A stretch of 64,000 nucleotides of DNA from Gymnothorax reevesii (taxonomy: Eukaryota > Chordata > Actinopteri > Anguilliformes > Muraenidae): positions 120,028,719 to 120,092,718 of the forward strand of contig CM056577.1 in NCBI GenBank assembly GCA_029721435.1, read 5' to 3'. The notes under the pieces are model-generated. The model was not told the DNA's origin and ran no database searches. It saw nothing but the letters and a program-made list of their open reading frames with translations. This document shows positions 46,385-57,670 of the stretch, in pieces; the stretch's first letter is position 1; every line of letters begins with the position of its first letter. Both the position numbers and the translations under genes were made by a program.

Positions 46385-47845
46385 TACCGTGGTAGTAGGA
46401 CTCCGCATATTGAAAAACGTGAACGAGGTCCTTCAAGAATTAAAACATATAGATGTAAATAATTCCACTGGAGAGGATCACTTAGTCCCAAGTCTTTTGC
46501 GTCTTGCAGCCCCACTGATTGCAAATTCAATGACTAATATTTTGAAATTGTCATTATCGACCAGGTCTATTCCCAGTTGTTGTTTAATACCTTTATTAAT
46601 ACACTTTTAAAACAGTATATGGAAAGCGGCTCATGTTTTTTCTTTATTTAAAGGGGGTGATCCCAGTTCAGTAAACAGCTATTAGCCCATCCCAAAATTG
46701 CCATGCCTGGCTTAGATTTTTGAACCTCTTGTAAAACAAGAGTAAAAAGTAAACACAAAGTAAAAATAACTTTGCAATTTCTTAACTTCCGACAACATTT
46801 TAACGTCACAGCAATCTGGTTTCAGGCCTCATTACAGCAGCTTCATCGGGTATACATGATTTTGTGGATAGTACAAATGGATAGTGGCTGTGGATAGTAA
46901 ACAAAAATGTCCAGCCCTATTTATTGATTTAGCAAAAGCATTTGACACAGTAGACCATATTATCTTATTAAATTAGTTGTCCTCCATTGGTCTTGGTTAC
47001 AGAGCATGCTCAATGTTCCAGGACTTCCTCTCACATAGAACAGAAGCTATTATTTCTGGGGATGCGCAGTCTCAGTTTTTAAAGGTGACAAAAGGTGTAC
47101 CCCAAGGTTACATTCTTGGTCCAATTTTAATCACAATTTATATCAGGGGTGTCAAACTGACCCGTAAACGGGCTAAGAGGCTGATTAGTTGTATCCGGTG
47201 CGCTTCTGCATTGTTGGAGTGAAAACCTGCAGCCTCTTGGCCCGTTTACGGGTCAGTTTGACACCCCTGATTTATATCAATGACATTGCTCGTAATGTAA
47301 CAAATTGCAAGGTTCATTTTTATGCTGATAACACAGTGCTTTATTCCTCTGCTCCAACATGCGTACAGACCCTCACATATTTACAATCTGCTTTTAACGT
47401 TATAAAGCATTCTCTAGCTGATCTTAAACAGGTTTTAAATACTGATAAAACAAAGTTCATGATCTTTTTTTGCACAGAATGCAATTGTGTCAGGTAACTC
47501 CTTTTCCTCAGTGACTGGTGCTCAAATTGATCAGGTTCAGTCTTACAAATATCTGGGTATCTGGTTGGATCATCACTTCCCTTTTAAGACGCATGTGTCC
47601 AGCCTGTCCAAGAAACTTAGGATGAAAATCGGGTTTCATTACAGAAACAGGTCCTGTTTTTCTTAGGAAAATAGGAAGAGGATTGTCGAGGCAACAATAT
47701 TACCCATATTTGATTACGGAGATGTCATTTACAGGCATGCCACCATTAGTACCTTAAAAGATCCTTGGATGCAATGTATCTTAGCGCATTGCGCTTCATC
47801 ACAGGTTATGGTTTCTGAACCCATCACTGTGCTTTACGTAAGGGA
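46385..47845 (+). pseudogene. L2-like LINE RT, split by an hAT MITE
   Basis: Landmarks in broken frames: NNSTGEDHLVPSLLRLAAPLI (about 46455), LFIDLAKAFDTVDH (about 46917-46960), GVPQGYILGPILITIYI (47094-47143), then after the MITE NDIARNVTNCKVHFYADNTVLY (47278-47345, YADN for YADD) and the thumb region to about 47840. The 5' end and 3' UTR are missing; the 3' side stops abruptly at the opposing LINE. Confidence 0.88.
47144..47269. mobile_element. hAT MITE (126 bp) with 8 bp TSD
   Basis: CAGGGGTGTCAAACT to AGTTTGACACCCCTG, duplication ATTTATAT (47136-47143, 47270-47277). Removing it restores the LINE frame between ITIYI and NDIARN. It is a shorter internal-deletion relative of the 40537-40738 copy. 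Confidence 0.96.
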
Positions 47846-47848
47846 TAA

Positions 47849-49345
47849 TTAAAGAGAAGGTGTGCATTCCATGGTTTTAATGCAAGAAGCGGAGGCAAAT
47901 AAACTTTGCCTCCGCAAAGTGGGTTTGCAATACAGTTTCTTAATTGTGTTGATAAGGTTGGCACCGATGTTAAATTTGTGCATGGTGGTCCAAAGTTCTT
48001 TATGCCAAACCCTGTCAAAAGCCTTTTTGATGTCTATGAAAGCGTGGTACAGGTCTTGTTGATGCTGCAGGTACTTTTCCATAATTATTCTCAGATTGAA
48101 TATTTGCTCAGTGGTACTCTTTCCTCGCCTAAACCCTGCTTGCTCCTCTGCAATGATCTCTTCTGCTTGAGGTTTCAGCCTATTCAGCAATGTCTTCAGC
48201 ATAACTTTGCTTGGATGACTGATTAGACTGATAGTGCTGTAATTTTGGCACATTAAGGTTTCCTTTCTTTAGTAGAGTGATTACTAAGGATTATGTCCAC
48301 ACTGAGTGGAAGATTGTGATCGCTTTCAATGTCAGCTCCTGGAAAACTTCTTGTTCTGGCGATTGTTCCGTACCAGTACGGAAGCGCTTCTTCACCAGAA
48401 TATAACCAATCTAGTGGTGATGGAATCCACCAGGGTTATGCCACATCCATCTCCTTGACGCTTTGTGGGGTCTAAAGGTGTTGGCCAACAGCAGGTTGTT
48501 CGTACTGACAAATTCTGTGAGTCGTAGACCCCTGTCATTTGTCTCTGTATTTCCATGTTTTCCACAAGTGCCATACCAGTCTTTTGAGGGGTCTTGGCCT
48601 ACTTTGGCATTCCAGTTCCCCAGTACTATCAAAATGTCCTTTTTGGGCATTTGTTCAAGGATGTTCTGTAGCCCTTCATACAACTCTTCAACTTCTTCAT
48701 CTTCGTAGTCAGTTGTTCGCGCATATTCCTGTGCAGTGGTGATATTGAAAGGGATTTCTCCAAGTCACAAGGTAATAATCTGACTGGATATTAGGCGGCA
48801 ACCAAGTACTGTTCCCACAATGTTTTTATGGACCAAAAATCCAACTCCATGTTCATGTCTTTACTTCCACTGTAGTAGATCTTGTGACCATCTTCTGTTG
48901 TTATTTCTCCAAAGTTCTTCCATCTAACTTTACATAAGCTAATGACGTGCCAGGTGTATCTCATCATTTCATGTGTTATTATTTGACTTTCCCATGCAGC
49001 ATTTAGTGTTCTTACATTCCACGTTCCTATTGTGATGTTGTTACATCCCCTGATGGTTTTTGGTGTCTTTTCGTCAGTAGCATACCTTTCACCTCTGCCC
49101 TGGTGTGTAGCAGAAGGCGCGGTCCTTGGTGTCCCGGGCGGGGACCGATCCGGTATGGTTTTATTGGTTTCCGTCATCATCATCATCATCATATCGTCTG
49201 TCTAGGGCGGTTGAGACTTGGGGGAGGCCATCCCTCTCCATGTTAGATGACAGCCGAAATCCCTCCACTGAGGGGCTCACCTTGATCACGAACATGTGGT
49301 CGTTGAGCTCAACTTGATGCCCTTCCGCCCTGGCTGGTGGCTTCA
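47849..49345 (-). pseudogene. EN+RT LINE (RTE-like), internally deleted
   Basis: The minus strand carries an APE-type endonuclease. GTWNVRTLN is near 49030. A second part has ILIVLGNWNAKVG (48590-48625) and NLLLANTF (about 48480). A C-terminal ADIESDH-type block lies near 48320. It then jumps to RT fingers/palm (48253-47849): SLISHPSKVMLKTLLNRL, EEQAGFRRGKSTTEQ, and FIDIKKAFDRVWH. The region between EN and RT finger 1 is absent and RT stops before the YADD box. The endonuclease resembles the RTE/BovB-related type; the clade is not certain. Confidence 0.8.
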
Positions 49346-49640
49346 ATTTGGAAGATATTCGCCAAGTGATGCTGTGTGAACATCACCTCCTCACATGGTT
49401 TAGCATGCCAGCTGAGGCACGGTACCGAGGTATGGCGCTTGAAGCCAACATGTGAGAGATTTAGGAGATGGATGAGGACCAGTGGTGCCCGTCCACCCCA
49501 CTATCTGTAATAGCACAGTGCAGCTGCCTGGCATCAAAGCTCCCACTTCTACCCAGAGCCCCCTACACCCCCTGGTCTACATCGGCTAAAGAAAACATGT
49601 CCTCAAACTCCGCCTTGCCGAACTCAAGGCTGCTATCCCT
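49346..49640. other. Unassigned sequence
   Basis: Short block between the LINE and the ACATGTG cluster; nothing recognised. Confidence 0.4.
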
Positions 49641-49644
49641 TATG

Positions 49645-49890
49645 GAAAAGTCACATGTGACCACGTAAAAAAAAAATGTGATCACATGTAACAGTGCACA
49701 TGTGAAATTGGGACTACCACATGTGGTAACATGTGCTCCAAATAACATGTGCTCTCATGTCCTCCAAATAACACGTGCTCCTATGTGCTCTAAGTAACAT
49801 GTGGTCACGTGAAGACAAGGGATTCCCCAAAACATGTCCACATGTGATTCCACAGAATGCGGTCGCATGTGATGCCATGTGGAATGATAA
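49645..49890. repeat. Cluster of CACATGTG-like palindromes
   Basis: About ten occurrences of CACATGTG, ACATGTG, ACACGTG or CACGTG variants in 245 bp, spaced irregularly at 15-30 bp. It could be a short-motif satellite or an array of E-box-like sites. Confidence 0.8.
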
Positions 49891-49899
49891 CTTGCATCA

Positions 49900-52320
49900 C
49901 AATTCAGTGCTACAAACCTTAACTGTACCCAGCTAGAAAAGTTAAATGGTACTGGCCTGAGAGAACAGATGTATTTACATACAGACTTGATGATGTACTA
50001 GGGAAATTGAGTTCACCAGTTCCCGTTGGTGTGGCCGGAGTTGATGATAGTGAAAGTGTACTTCATGAATTTGACAAAGGCATAAAACCCAAAAAATCTG
50101 GCAAATTTCCATCTAGCACGCATAGGAAGTCTTGTAATGTGTTAGATATGTTCCTCTATGCTGGTCTTTTCAAATCACAGCCAAGAAACACAAGTTTGAA
50201 AGTTTTATCAGAGGTTGACCTATATTGCGATATTTGTGTAACAAACCTCATGTTATGGATGTTACAAAATTCGGGGGGACTGTTGAAACTGAGAACGCAA
50301 CAGTTTGAACTGTTTCTTTGTTGTAGGGTCATATCAAAATCCTCTGTAACGTCACAAGTGGACATTTGTTAACAAAAATGATGAAAAAAATATTTATGAG
50401 CACTGAACTCCAGATGTCATTAGTTGTTTTGGTACTTGGGATAAACCTATTCACATTTACATGTTACAAATACCAAATTAAATTTCTTTGTCACGGACGG
50501 ACATTCTTCAGAAATTGTGTTTTGAGTTTCAACTCACATTCTATCAAAAAATATAAATGAAGTTTTATAACTCATTGCCTAAAATGTGTAATACTGCGCA
50601 AGGTATATAAAACAGGGAAAAGTTATAGCTTGGAATCATCAGTGTATTTAATAAAGACTCATTAATGAGATAATATCGCTGTCATGGACGGACGTCACGG
50701 ACAGACATATACGATTACTGAAAAAGATTGTGACCTAACTGTTAGGATCCTGTTCATGCCATGTTTATGTTTTGTGCCTGGCCATGCCATGTTTATTGAT
50801 TCTTGTGTTTAAGTGACCTCTGCTTGTTATTATGACTATTCTTTGATTGCGTATTGTGTTTTGATAATTGGATTTCATGTCTTTATTATTTTTCTTGCCA
50901 TAGTCTTCATGTCATGTTTTCTTTTGTCTTGTTTATTTTTCTGCCATGCCATGCTTTACACCACGTCTACCCCGTCTTGTCTTGTGTAGGTCTTTGCTCA
51001 CGGTTTAGTCTTGCGTGCCACTCATTCGGGTGATTTACTGGTTTCTGGGATTTCAATCTTCCTTCATATCTCGTGTTCTTCCTTCCTCTCCCCTTTTGCT
51101 ATCTACTAATAGTACTAACAGTTTATTGTTTTCGATAATTACCAACACTCATTAACATTGTATATTTTTACTAACTTACTAACTTGCACTCGGGATTGTA
51201 TAGCTGCGCATACTAATAGACTAACGATCTCTCAGCATTCGCCCAATTCGTATCTCCGCCCTCCTTGTCTATCCCTAATTATCTCTACTGCAGTTTTCCA
51301 CTTATATCTCAGGCTTTCCCTTTTCTTTAGACTGTACACTTTAGTACTCCTTAACCGGAGCTGTTGTTTGTTCATAGGAATGTCTTGTGATCCCTGTCTG
51401 CGTTTTGGCATTCGCTAAATTCATGTAATTAGATTTTTCCTCATGTGTCAATCCTGATTATTGTTTCATTGATCACACCTGTTCTCCCTTGTCATGTGTT
51501 CACCCCGGATGTGTATATAAGGTGTCTTCACATTCATTTCCATGTCAGATCGTAACTTCCTTGTTTCTTGTGCCACGTTTCTCGCCTCGACTCATTGTGA
51601 TTTATCTTTCTGACTGGATTGCCCGACTTCAGATTCTTGGTTTGCCCGTTTTTGGATATTGTTGCATCTGTGTGTTTTTGACCTTTTTCTGCCCGACCTT
51701 GATTTTGTGGATTGCTGCCCTGTTAACGATTCGGACTGTCTATTGGCTTATGAGTTTGCTTCTCTCTCAAACCTACGCCTGTGTACCGGATCTGTTTTGC
51801 CTGACTATGATTTTTGTGATTGGTGCTCTGGTAACGAACTCTGCTCTGCCTCATTGGAATTCGAGCTTTGGATTACGGACTCTGTACTGTTGCCTTTCTC
51901 TCTGCGGGGGTTATGCCCCTTATTCAATAAAGCACCTATTTTTTGCACTGCCGTGTCCTCGCATTTGGTTCCAGATCACTTCCTCACACTAACATCTGTT
52001 CCTACCTTTTGTTTGTAATCTACCAACATAGAACTGAATCATGTTATAGGCATTTTGGATTGAAAGCTATTAAAAGAGAGCAAAATTGTGAAAAACATAA
52101 TCATTGCGGACGGACGTCATGGACGGACAGAGGCTTGCAATAACGTTGTCAAAATTTCTGAATTAAGCAGTACCTCAGATCTTGAGATGATTCATTACAT
52201 GCACCTCAATATACCATCATTGGACTGCCTTTTTCTTGATTTTTTTCTTACAAACTACAACCACATATACAACCCCATTTCCAAACTAGTTGGGACAAAA
52301 TGTAAATTGTGAATAAAATG
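49900..52320 (+). other. Coding-like block of unknown origin, interrupted by a solo LTR
   Basis: A 121-codon plus frame (50007-50372) begins SSPVPVGVAGVDDSESV and is preceded in frame by a KWYWPERTDVFTYRLDDVLG-like stretch starting near 49940. This looks like real coding sequence, but I do not recognise the family. Further along both sides of the LTR lie repeated GGACGGAC words that read as VTDGH or DGRHG. The LTR (50740-51988) splits the block. It may be an unidentified transposon ORF or host exon relic. Confidence 0.35.
50740..51988 (+). mobile_element. Solo LTR, 1249 bp, 5 bp TSD
   Basis: TGTTAGGATCC to CTTCCTCACA, flanked by CTAAC (50735-50739 and 51989-51993). TATATAA at 51514-51520 and AATAAA at 51926-51931, with correct order and spacing for U3-R-U5. 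The end CTCACA is shared with the chromovirus LTR at 18784, so a chromovirus-type family is likely. The two long open frames inside are incidental. Confidence 0.9.
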
Positions 52321-52626
52321 CAATGACTTTCAAATCAAACCAGATAGTATTTCATTCACTAAAGAACAGAGATAACATGGCAAATGTTAACACTGAGAAA
52401 TTTTACAATTTTGTCCACAAAATGTGCTCATTTCAAATTTGATGGCTTCTACAGGTCCCAAAAAAGTTGGGGCAGGTGCCTGTTTACCATGGTGTAGCAT
52501 CCCCTCTTCTTTTTAAACACAGAGTGGAAGCATCTGGGCATTGATGGGACAAGTTTCTTGAGTTTAGCCATTGGAATTTGATCCCACTCTTATTTAATAC
52601 AGGCTTCCAGCTGCTGGAGAGTCTCA

Positions 52627-55490
52627 GAATCAGAATCAAATTCATTGTCATTATACAAATGTACAATGAGATTCAAGGCAATGCCTTAAAGAGCACGTAA
52701 AACACACATTAGAAAAATAAAAAAAACACCGCATTCAATGCACTCACACAAAACATTGCACAGTTCAATAAAATGGAAATAAGACGGAATAAATAATGCA
52801 TGATAAATAGTTAGTGCATGTTTAACAGGCTTTGGAGAAGAAGCTGTTTTTGAGTCGACTTGTCCTTGATTTGATGCATCTGTATCGCCTCCCCGAGGGC
52901 AGGAGGTTAGACAGTTGATGATTGGGGTGTGTGGAGTCCAGAGCTGTAGTTCTCGCCCTGTTCAGGCACCGTGTGTCATAAATGTCACTTAGGGAGGGGA
53001 AAGGGCAGCCAATGATCTTCTGAGCTGACTTTACAACCTTCTGCAGCCTTCCTGTCAGCCTCAGAGCAGTTTGCTGAACCACACTGAGATGCAGTTTGTC
53101 AGCAGGCTCTCAATGCAGCATCTGTAGAAGGTCTCCAGCAGCTTACCATCCTGGCTGTTCCTCCTGAGCACCCTCAGGAAGTGTAGATGCTGCTGGGCCT
53201 TCTTAGCAACGGCTGAGGTATGTGCGGACCAGGAGAGATCAGCAGAGATGAGGGTGCCCATGTCACAGACTGAGCTGTGACGCTTACGCAGTCAATGGCG
53301 TGCAGGCAGCAATTAAGCCGACAATTTTCCATCATGCTGCACTGACGCCGACTGTTTCACTTTCTATCCATCCGTATGTACTGTTTCCATTTCCCTGGTT
53401 CATTGTTCGTCATTAACCACCAGTTGTCATAACTTTTACCCATCATTGTAGATAAGAGTGCAGGGAAAGGCCTACCGGCATTTCTTATATTGCGATGTTT
53501 CATTTCCACCGCGTTTCAAAGCACGCGTTTCATACCGTTATACATTTATCAACCTTCCATCTGTTTTAGCGATCTCTTAGGGTAAAGAATCATCACTTAC
53601 AAACTGGCTAGTTCAAATAATTTATTTCATTAAAACCATGTACAACGTTTCTGTAACAGTTAAACTCACTAAGCCACCACCTTCCAGGTACTTCCTTGTT
53701 GGGCAAGCCGAGGGAATTTTCCACTGACACTAAATGCAGGGGTTCCCGCGGGTTAGTGGGGCAGACCATTTTTAACAGGGGTGTTTTTACCGGGAATGTG
53801 TTTAATGTATTTTATTATGGTTAAAGGGGTTTAGGTTAATGGAAATGGTTTTGGGTGTTTGTGTATTTTGTTTGCATTTCTTTGGTTAGTTATTTTGTGC
53901 TTATGGTATTGCTATTTAGTTGATTGATTTATTTTCTGAGTTGGGCTTATCTGTGGGAGGGGCTGAACCTTGTAAAAGGCTCACGGCCTCAGTTGTAAGG
54001 AGAGCGTCGTAGGAGAAGGTTGCGTGTCACTGTGTTGCTGTAAGTTGTGTTCAGAGTCATATAGATATAGTCTGGCACTCTTGCCTTTTTGTTTTCATTT
54101 TTCTCATCTTTGTTTTGCCATTTTTGACCACTGTATATACTTGCACTTTTTAAGAAAATAGAAAGAGAGAAAAAAAGAAATAAAAAAGAAAAGCTTTTCG
54201 CTTGGAACTACTGTCTCTTGTCTGCTCTGTCACCGGTCATCCTGCTACAGCCCATATATTTGAAGGCTTGGGTCCTTTCCACGCAGTCATCGTTGATGTA
54301 AATGGGGGCAAGTGTTCCTCCTCAAGTTTATGATGACTTCTTTTGTTTTTGTAGTTTTCAGCATCAAATTATTTGCTGAACACCACGCTGTCAGACTCAG
54401 GACCTCATTCCTGTAGCTGGACCTCCCATAATCAGCCCATCCATTGTGGTGTCATCGGCAAATTTAACTATGATGTTACTGGGGTGGGCGGGGGTACAGT
54501 CATGGGTATACAGGGGATAGAGCAGGGGGATCAGCACACAGACTACCTTCCTCGTGTAGTCTACCTTAGCAACTCTAATTCCCCGCTTCAGGTCAGCGCG
54601 GGCAGCGCCGTACAGAGCACTGTCCCCTGCTCTGTATGCTGAATCACGGGCTCTGATCAGTGCTCGGACATAGTTGGTCATCCAGGGTTTTTCGTTGGGG
54701 AAGACTCGTATGCATTTCTCTGTGGTGACATTTCCAATGCAAAACTTGATGTAAGAAAGAACAGACTTTGTATGTGTTGCCAGGTCCTCATGCTCAAATA
54801 CATCCCATTCAGTGTGTTCAAAACAGTCCTGTAAATGAGGGAGAGCAGCCTCGGGCCAGGTTGTAATAATCTTTGTGGCTGGTGCTGCCCTCTGTCTGAG
54901 GGGGATGTATGTGGGAGCAAGAGGCAATGAGAGGTGGTCTGACTGGCCCAAGTGAGGGAGCGGGATAGCTCTGTAAGCATGCTTAATGTTCGTATAGACG
55001 TGGTCTAATGTGTTCGGTCTTCTAGTTGGGCAATTCACACGTTGGTATAGAGCAGGGAGTACCAATTTCAGATTTGCCCTATTAAAATCACCTGCTATGA
55101 TATGAGCACCGTTCAGATGGCTACGTTGTTGCTTATTTATAGAATTTGACAGGAGCGCTAGAGCAGCACTTACATTAGCGTCAGGAGGAACGTAAACAGC
55201 GGTCACAATAACTACTGTGAGCTCCCTCAGTAGGAAGCAGGGACAGCATTTCACAGACATTCATTCCAGGTCAGAGGAACAGTGGTCGTTTTTTCCAGTG
55301 CTGTTGTTAGACCAGTCGTGATGTACATAAACACACAGCCCCGCTCCTCTGCTCTTACCCGAGGCTTGGTTTCTGTCCCGGCGGTGGAGAGTGCGACCCG
55401 CAAACTGCACGGTAGCATCAGGGATCTGCAGATTAAGCCAAGTCTCTGTTGTGATGAGTACACAGCAGTTGCGGACAAAGCGATTTGCAG
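52627..55490 (-). pseudogene. EN+RT LINE (Rex1/L2-like), internally deleted, nested in Tc1
   Basis: On the minus strand, endonuclease pieces run from about 55490 to 54700, including VTAVYVPPDANVSAAL, IIAGDFNRANLK and LGQSDHLSL. A linker KPWMTNYVRALIRARD follows, then a direct jump to VLIPLLYPLYTHDC...IVKFADDTT (RT palm, about 54430-54500). RT fingers and half the palm are deleted in frame. After a solo LTR (53261-54249) the thumb region continues (GTLISADLSWSAHTS, LPSGRRYRCIKSRTSRLKNSFF) to a stop near 52822 and a TTGATTCTGATTC-type 3' tail at 52627-52650. Clade by overall similarity only. Confidence 0.88.
53261..54249 (+). mobile_element. Solo LTR, 989 bp, 5 bp TSD
   Basis: TGTCACAGACTG to TCATCCTGCTACA, flanked by GCCCA (53256-53260 and 54250-54254). 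It separates two RT segments of the LINE that join without a gap when it is removed. Family unknown; no similarity to the other LTRs noticed. Confidence 0.88.
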
Positions 55491-56185
55491 CTCCTGACTA
55501 CAGGACACTTTACCACTTCGCTACAGTCCATTTTAAATGAACCTAGGCCCACAGAACATGGCAGCGCTTCTGGATCATGCTGATAAATTGCTTCCTTTTT
55601 GCATGATAGAGTTTTAGGTGGCATCTGTGGATGGCACGGTGGACTGTGTTTACAGACAGTGGTTTCTTGAAGTATTCCTGGGCCCATTTAATTATGTCAA
55701 TGACAGAATCATGCCTGTGAGTGATGCAGTGGCGTCTGAGGGCCTGAAGATCACGGGCATCCAGTAAAGGTCTTCGACCTTGTCCCTTACGCACAGAGAA
55801 TTTTTGTTTCTCTGAATCTTCTGATGATATTATGCACTGTCGATGATGGGACCTTCAAACCCTTTGCAATTTGACATTGAGGAGCATTGTTTTTCAATTA
55901 TTCCAAAATTTTTTTACACAGGCCTTCACAGCTTGGAGAGCCTCTGGCCATCTTTACTTCTGAGAGAATCAGCCTCTCAAAGAAATCCCTTTTACAGCCA
56001 ATTATGTTAGACACCTGTTTCCAGTAAATTTATTCACTTGATAAATGTTCTTTCAGCTGATTCTCTTTATTTATTGCTTTTTCAGCCCTTTTTTGCCTGC
56101 GTCCCAACTTTTTTGAGACCTGTTGCAGCCAGAAAATCTGAAATAAGCTCATTTTGTGGATAGAAATGTAAAATGTCTCAGAGGT

Positions 56186-57140
56186 CAACCGCTTTTCTAA
56201 GATCTCCCATTTAATTGCCTACCTAAGCTCCCTTCGGCCCGGGAGGCGGCCCTTCTTATTGTGAACCATGTGTTCAGGCTGCATGGTCTGCCTCAGGATG
56301 TGATCTCGGACGGTGGCCTGCAGTTTATGGCAAAATTCTGGCGTGCTTCCTTCAACCAGCTAGGGGCAGCCGTGAGCCTTTCATTTGGCTTCCACCCTGG
56401 GACCAATGGGCAGACAGAGCAAATTAACTAGTTGCTTGAAAATGCACTTCAGTGTTTAGCGGCTGACAATCCTTCTTCGTGGAGTCATTTTTTGGCCGAA
56501 TACTCCCATAATTCGCTGTGTTACTCCTCCACAGGCCTTTTCCCGTATGAGGCTCAGTTGGGTTATTAGCCTCCGCTTTTTCCGGAGACTGAGTGGGATT
56601 CAAAAGTTCCCTCAATCATTTTGTTCTGCATTGTCGGTCGGTCTGGGACAGGGTTCGGTCCGCTCTGTTGCGCTCTGGGAGGACACAGAAGACCGCCACT
56701 GATAGAAGGTGCCTTTTTACCCCATCTTAGTCAGTCAAAAAGTTTAGCTTTGCACTCGGGACCTTCCTTTGTGAGTGGAGTCACGGAAGTTGGCTCCCCG
56801 TTTCATTGGTCCTTTGCGGAAGATCAACCCTGTCACCGTCCGATTAAAGTTCCCTAGATCCTTTCGTATTCACTCCTCATTTCATGTTTCTCGGCTTAAA
56901 CTGGTGAGCACAAGCGTCTTAGCACCGGTCGATATACCGCCGCCGCAGATAATTTAGGGGGGGCCGGTTTACACCGTGTGTCGCATTCTGGCCGAGAGGC
57001 ATGATAGTTGCGGGGTCCAGTTTTTGGTGGACTGGGAGGGATATGGTCCTGAGGAGCGGTGCTGGGTCCCTTCGCAGAATATCCTGGATCCCATCCTGAT
57101 TTCTGAGTTCTGTGCCAAGAGTTCTATGGGAAAGTCGGGA
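56186..57140 (+). pseudogene. Chromovirus 2: integrase end and chromodomain
   Basis: Plus frames, many lesions: [12 protein letters not shown] (start, about 56186), [20 protein letters not shown] (second integrase Asp, about 56266-56325), [10 protein letters not shown] (Glu, about 56400-56430), then a beta-rich C-terminus [12 protein letters not shown] (about 56880-56915) and chromodomain [20 protein letters not shown] (57020-57080). Truncated at the 5' side by or into Tc1 sequence. Followed by a G-run (57151-57158, PPT-like) and LTR. Confidence 0.9.
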
Positions 57141-57161
57141 GCCGTTCCTTGGGGGGGGTCC

Positions 57162-57670
57162 TGTCATGGTTTTGACCGTGTATGTGGTTTTTAGACTCGC
57201 TTTGTGGCTCTTTTCGGAACCAATTCATTTCCTTTAAATTTCGGATTCCTTCCAGCTGTTTCATCAGGCGTGGCCGGCACCTTCCTCTGAGTCTATATAA
57301 GCTTGTCACGCCTCCCTTGCTGGAGTGTCTGTTTTTAGCTAATACAACAGCTATCTGTATCTGTACAGGAATTTTTGGCGAAATATCTTCGCGTTTCTTT
57401 TGTGGTTCCCATTTCTCTTGGGAAATTCTCTTTTCTTCCTCTCCCTCTCTTACCTTTGTTTTGCACCTTTATAGGTGCTTTGTTTTCTCGGTTCCCGGGA
57501 TACTTTCTCTTTCTCCCTCTCTCACTTTGCTTCCTTGTTGTGGATGGTTGGGCGTCCTTTTGGAAGCAGGAGAGCTGTCTCAGCTGTTTGGTCTATATCT
57601 CGCTCTGTGAGTATTTTAAGTCCTTGCTGCTCTGGTTTTCTCCTACCGCTGCACTTGGCCTCTCAATTCT
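57162..57670 (+). mobile_element. 3' LTR of chromovirus 2
   Basis: Begins TGTCATGGTTTTGACC directly after the GGGGGGGGTCC tract. TATATAAG near 57294. T/C-rich R-U5-like sequence follows. The 3' limit is a guess; no matching second LTR is in the window. Confidence 0.65.

Larger units (their letters stand above)
52270..56185 (-). mobile_element. Tc1-like transposon, family H, interrupted by a LINE
   Basis: Left TIR CAACCCCATTTCC after TA (52268-52269). Tc1 sequence runs to about 52626 and resumes at about 55492-56185. Compared with the copy at 58544-60135, about 430 bp (corresponding to 59350-59775, containing the second D and E) is missing where the LINE sits. The outer right TIR is lost at the chromovirus fragment that starts at about 56186. 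The transposase HTH part is readable at 55543-55970 (minus). Confidence 0.85.

Noticed and set aside
51489..51992. Hydrophobic open frame of 167 codons
   Set aside because: It lies wholly within a solo LTR defined by a 5 bp TSD, TATA box and AATAAA; T-rich LTRs give spurious hydrophobic frames.
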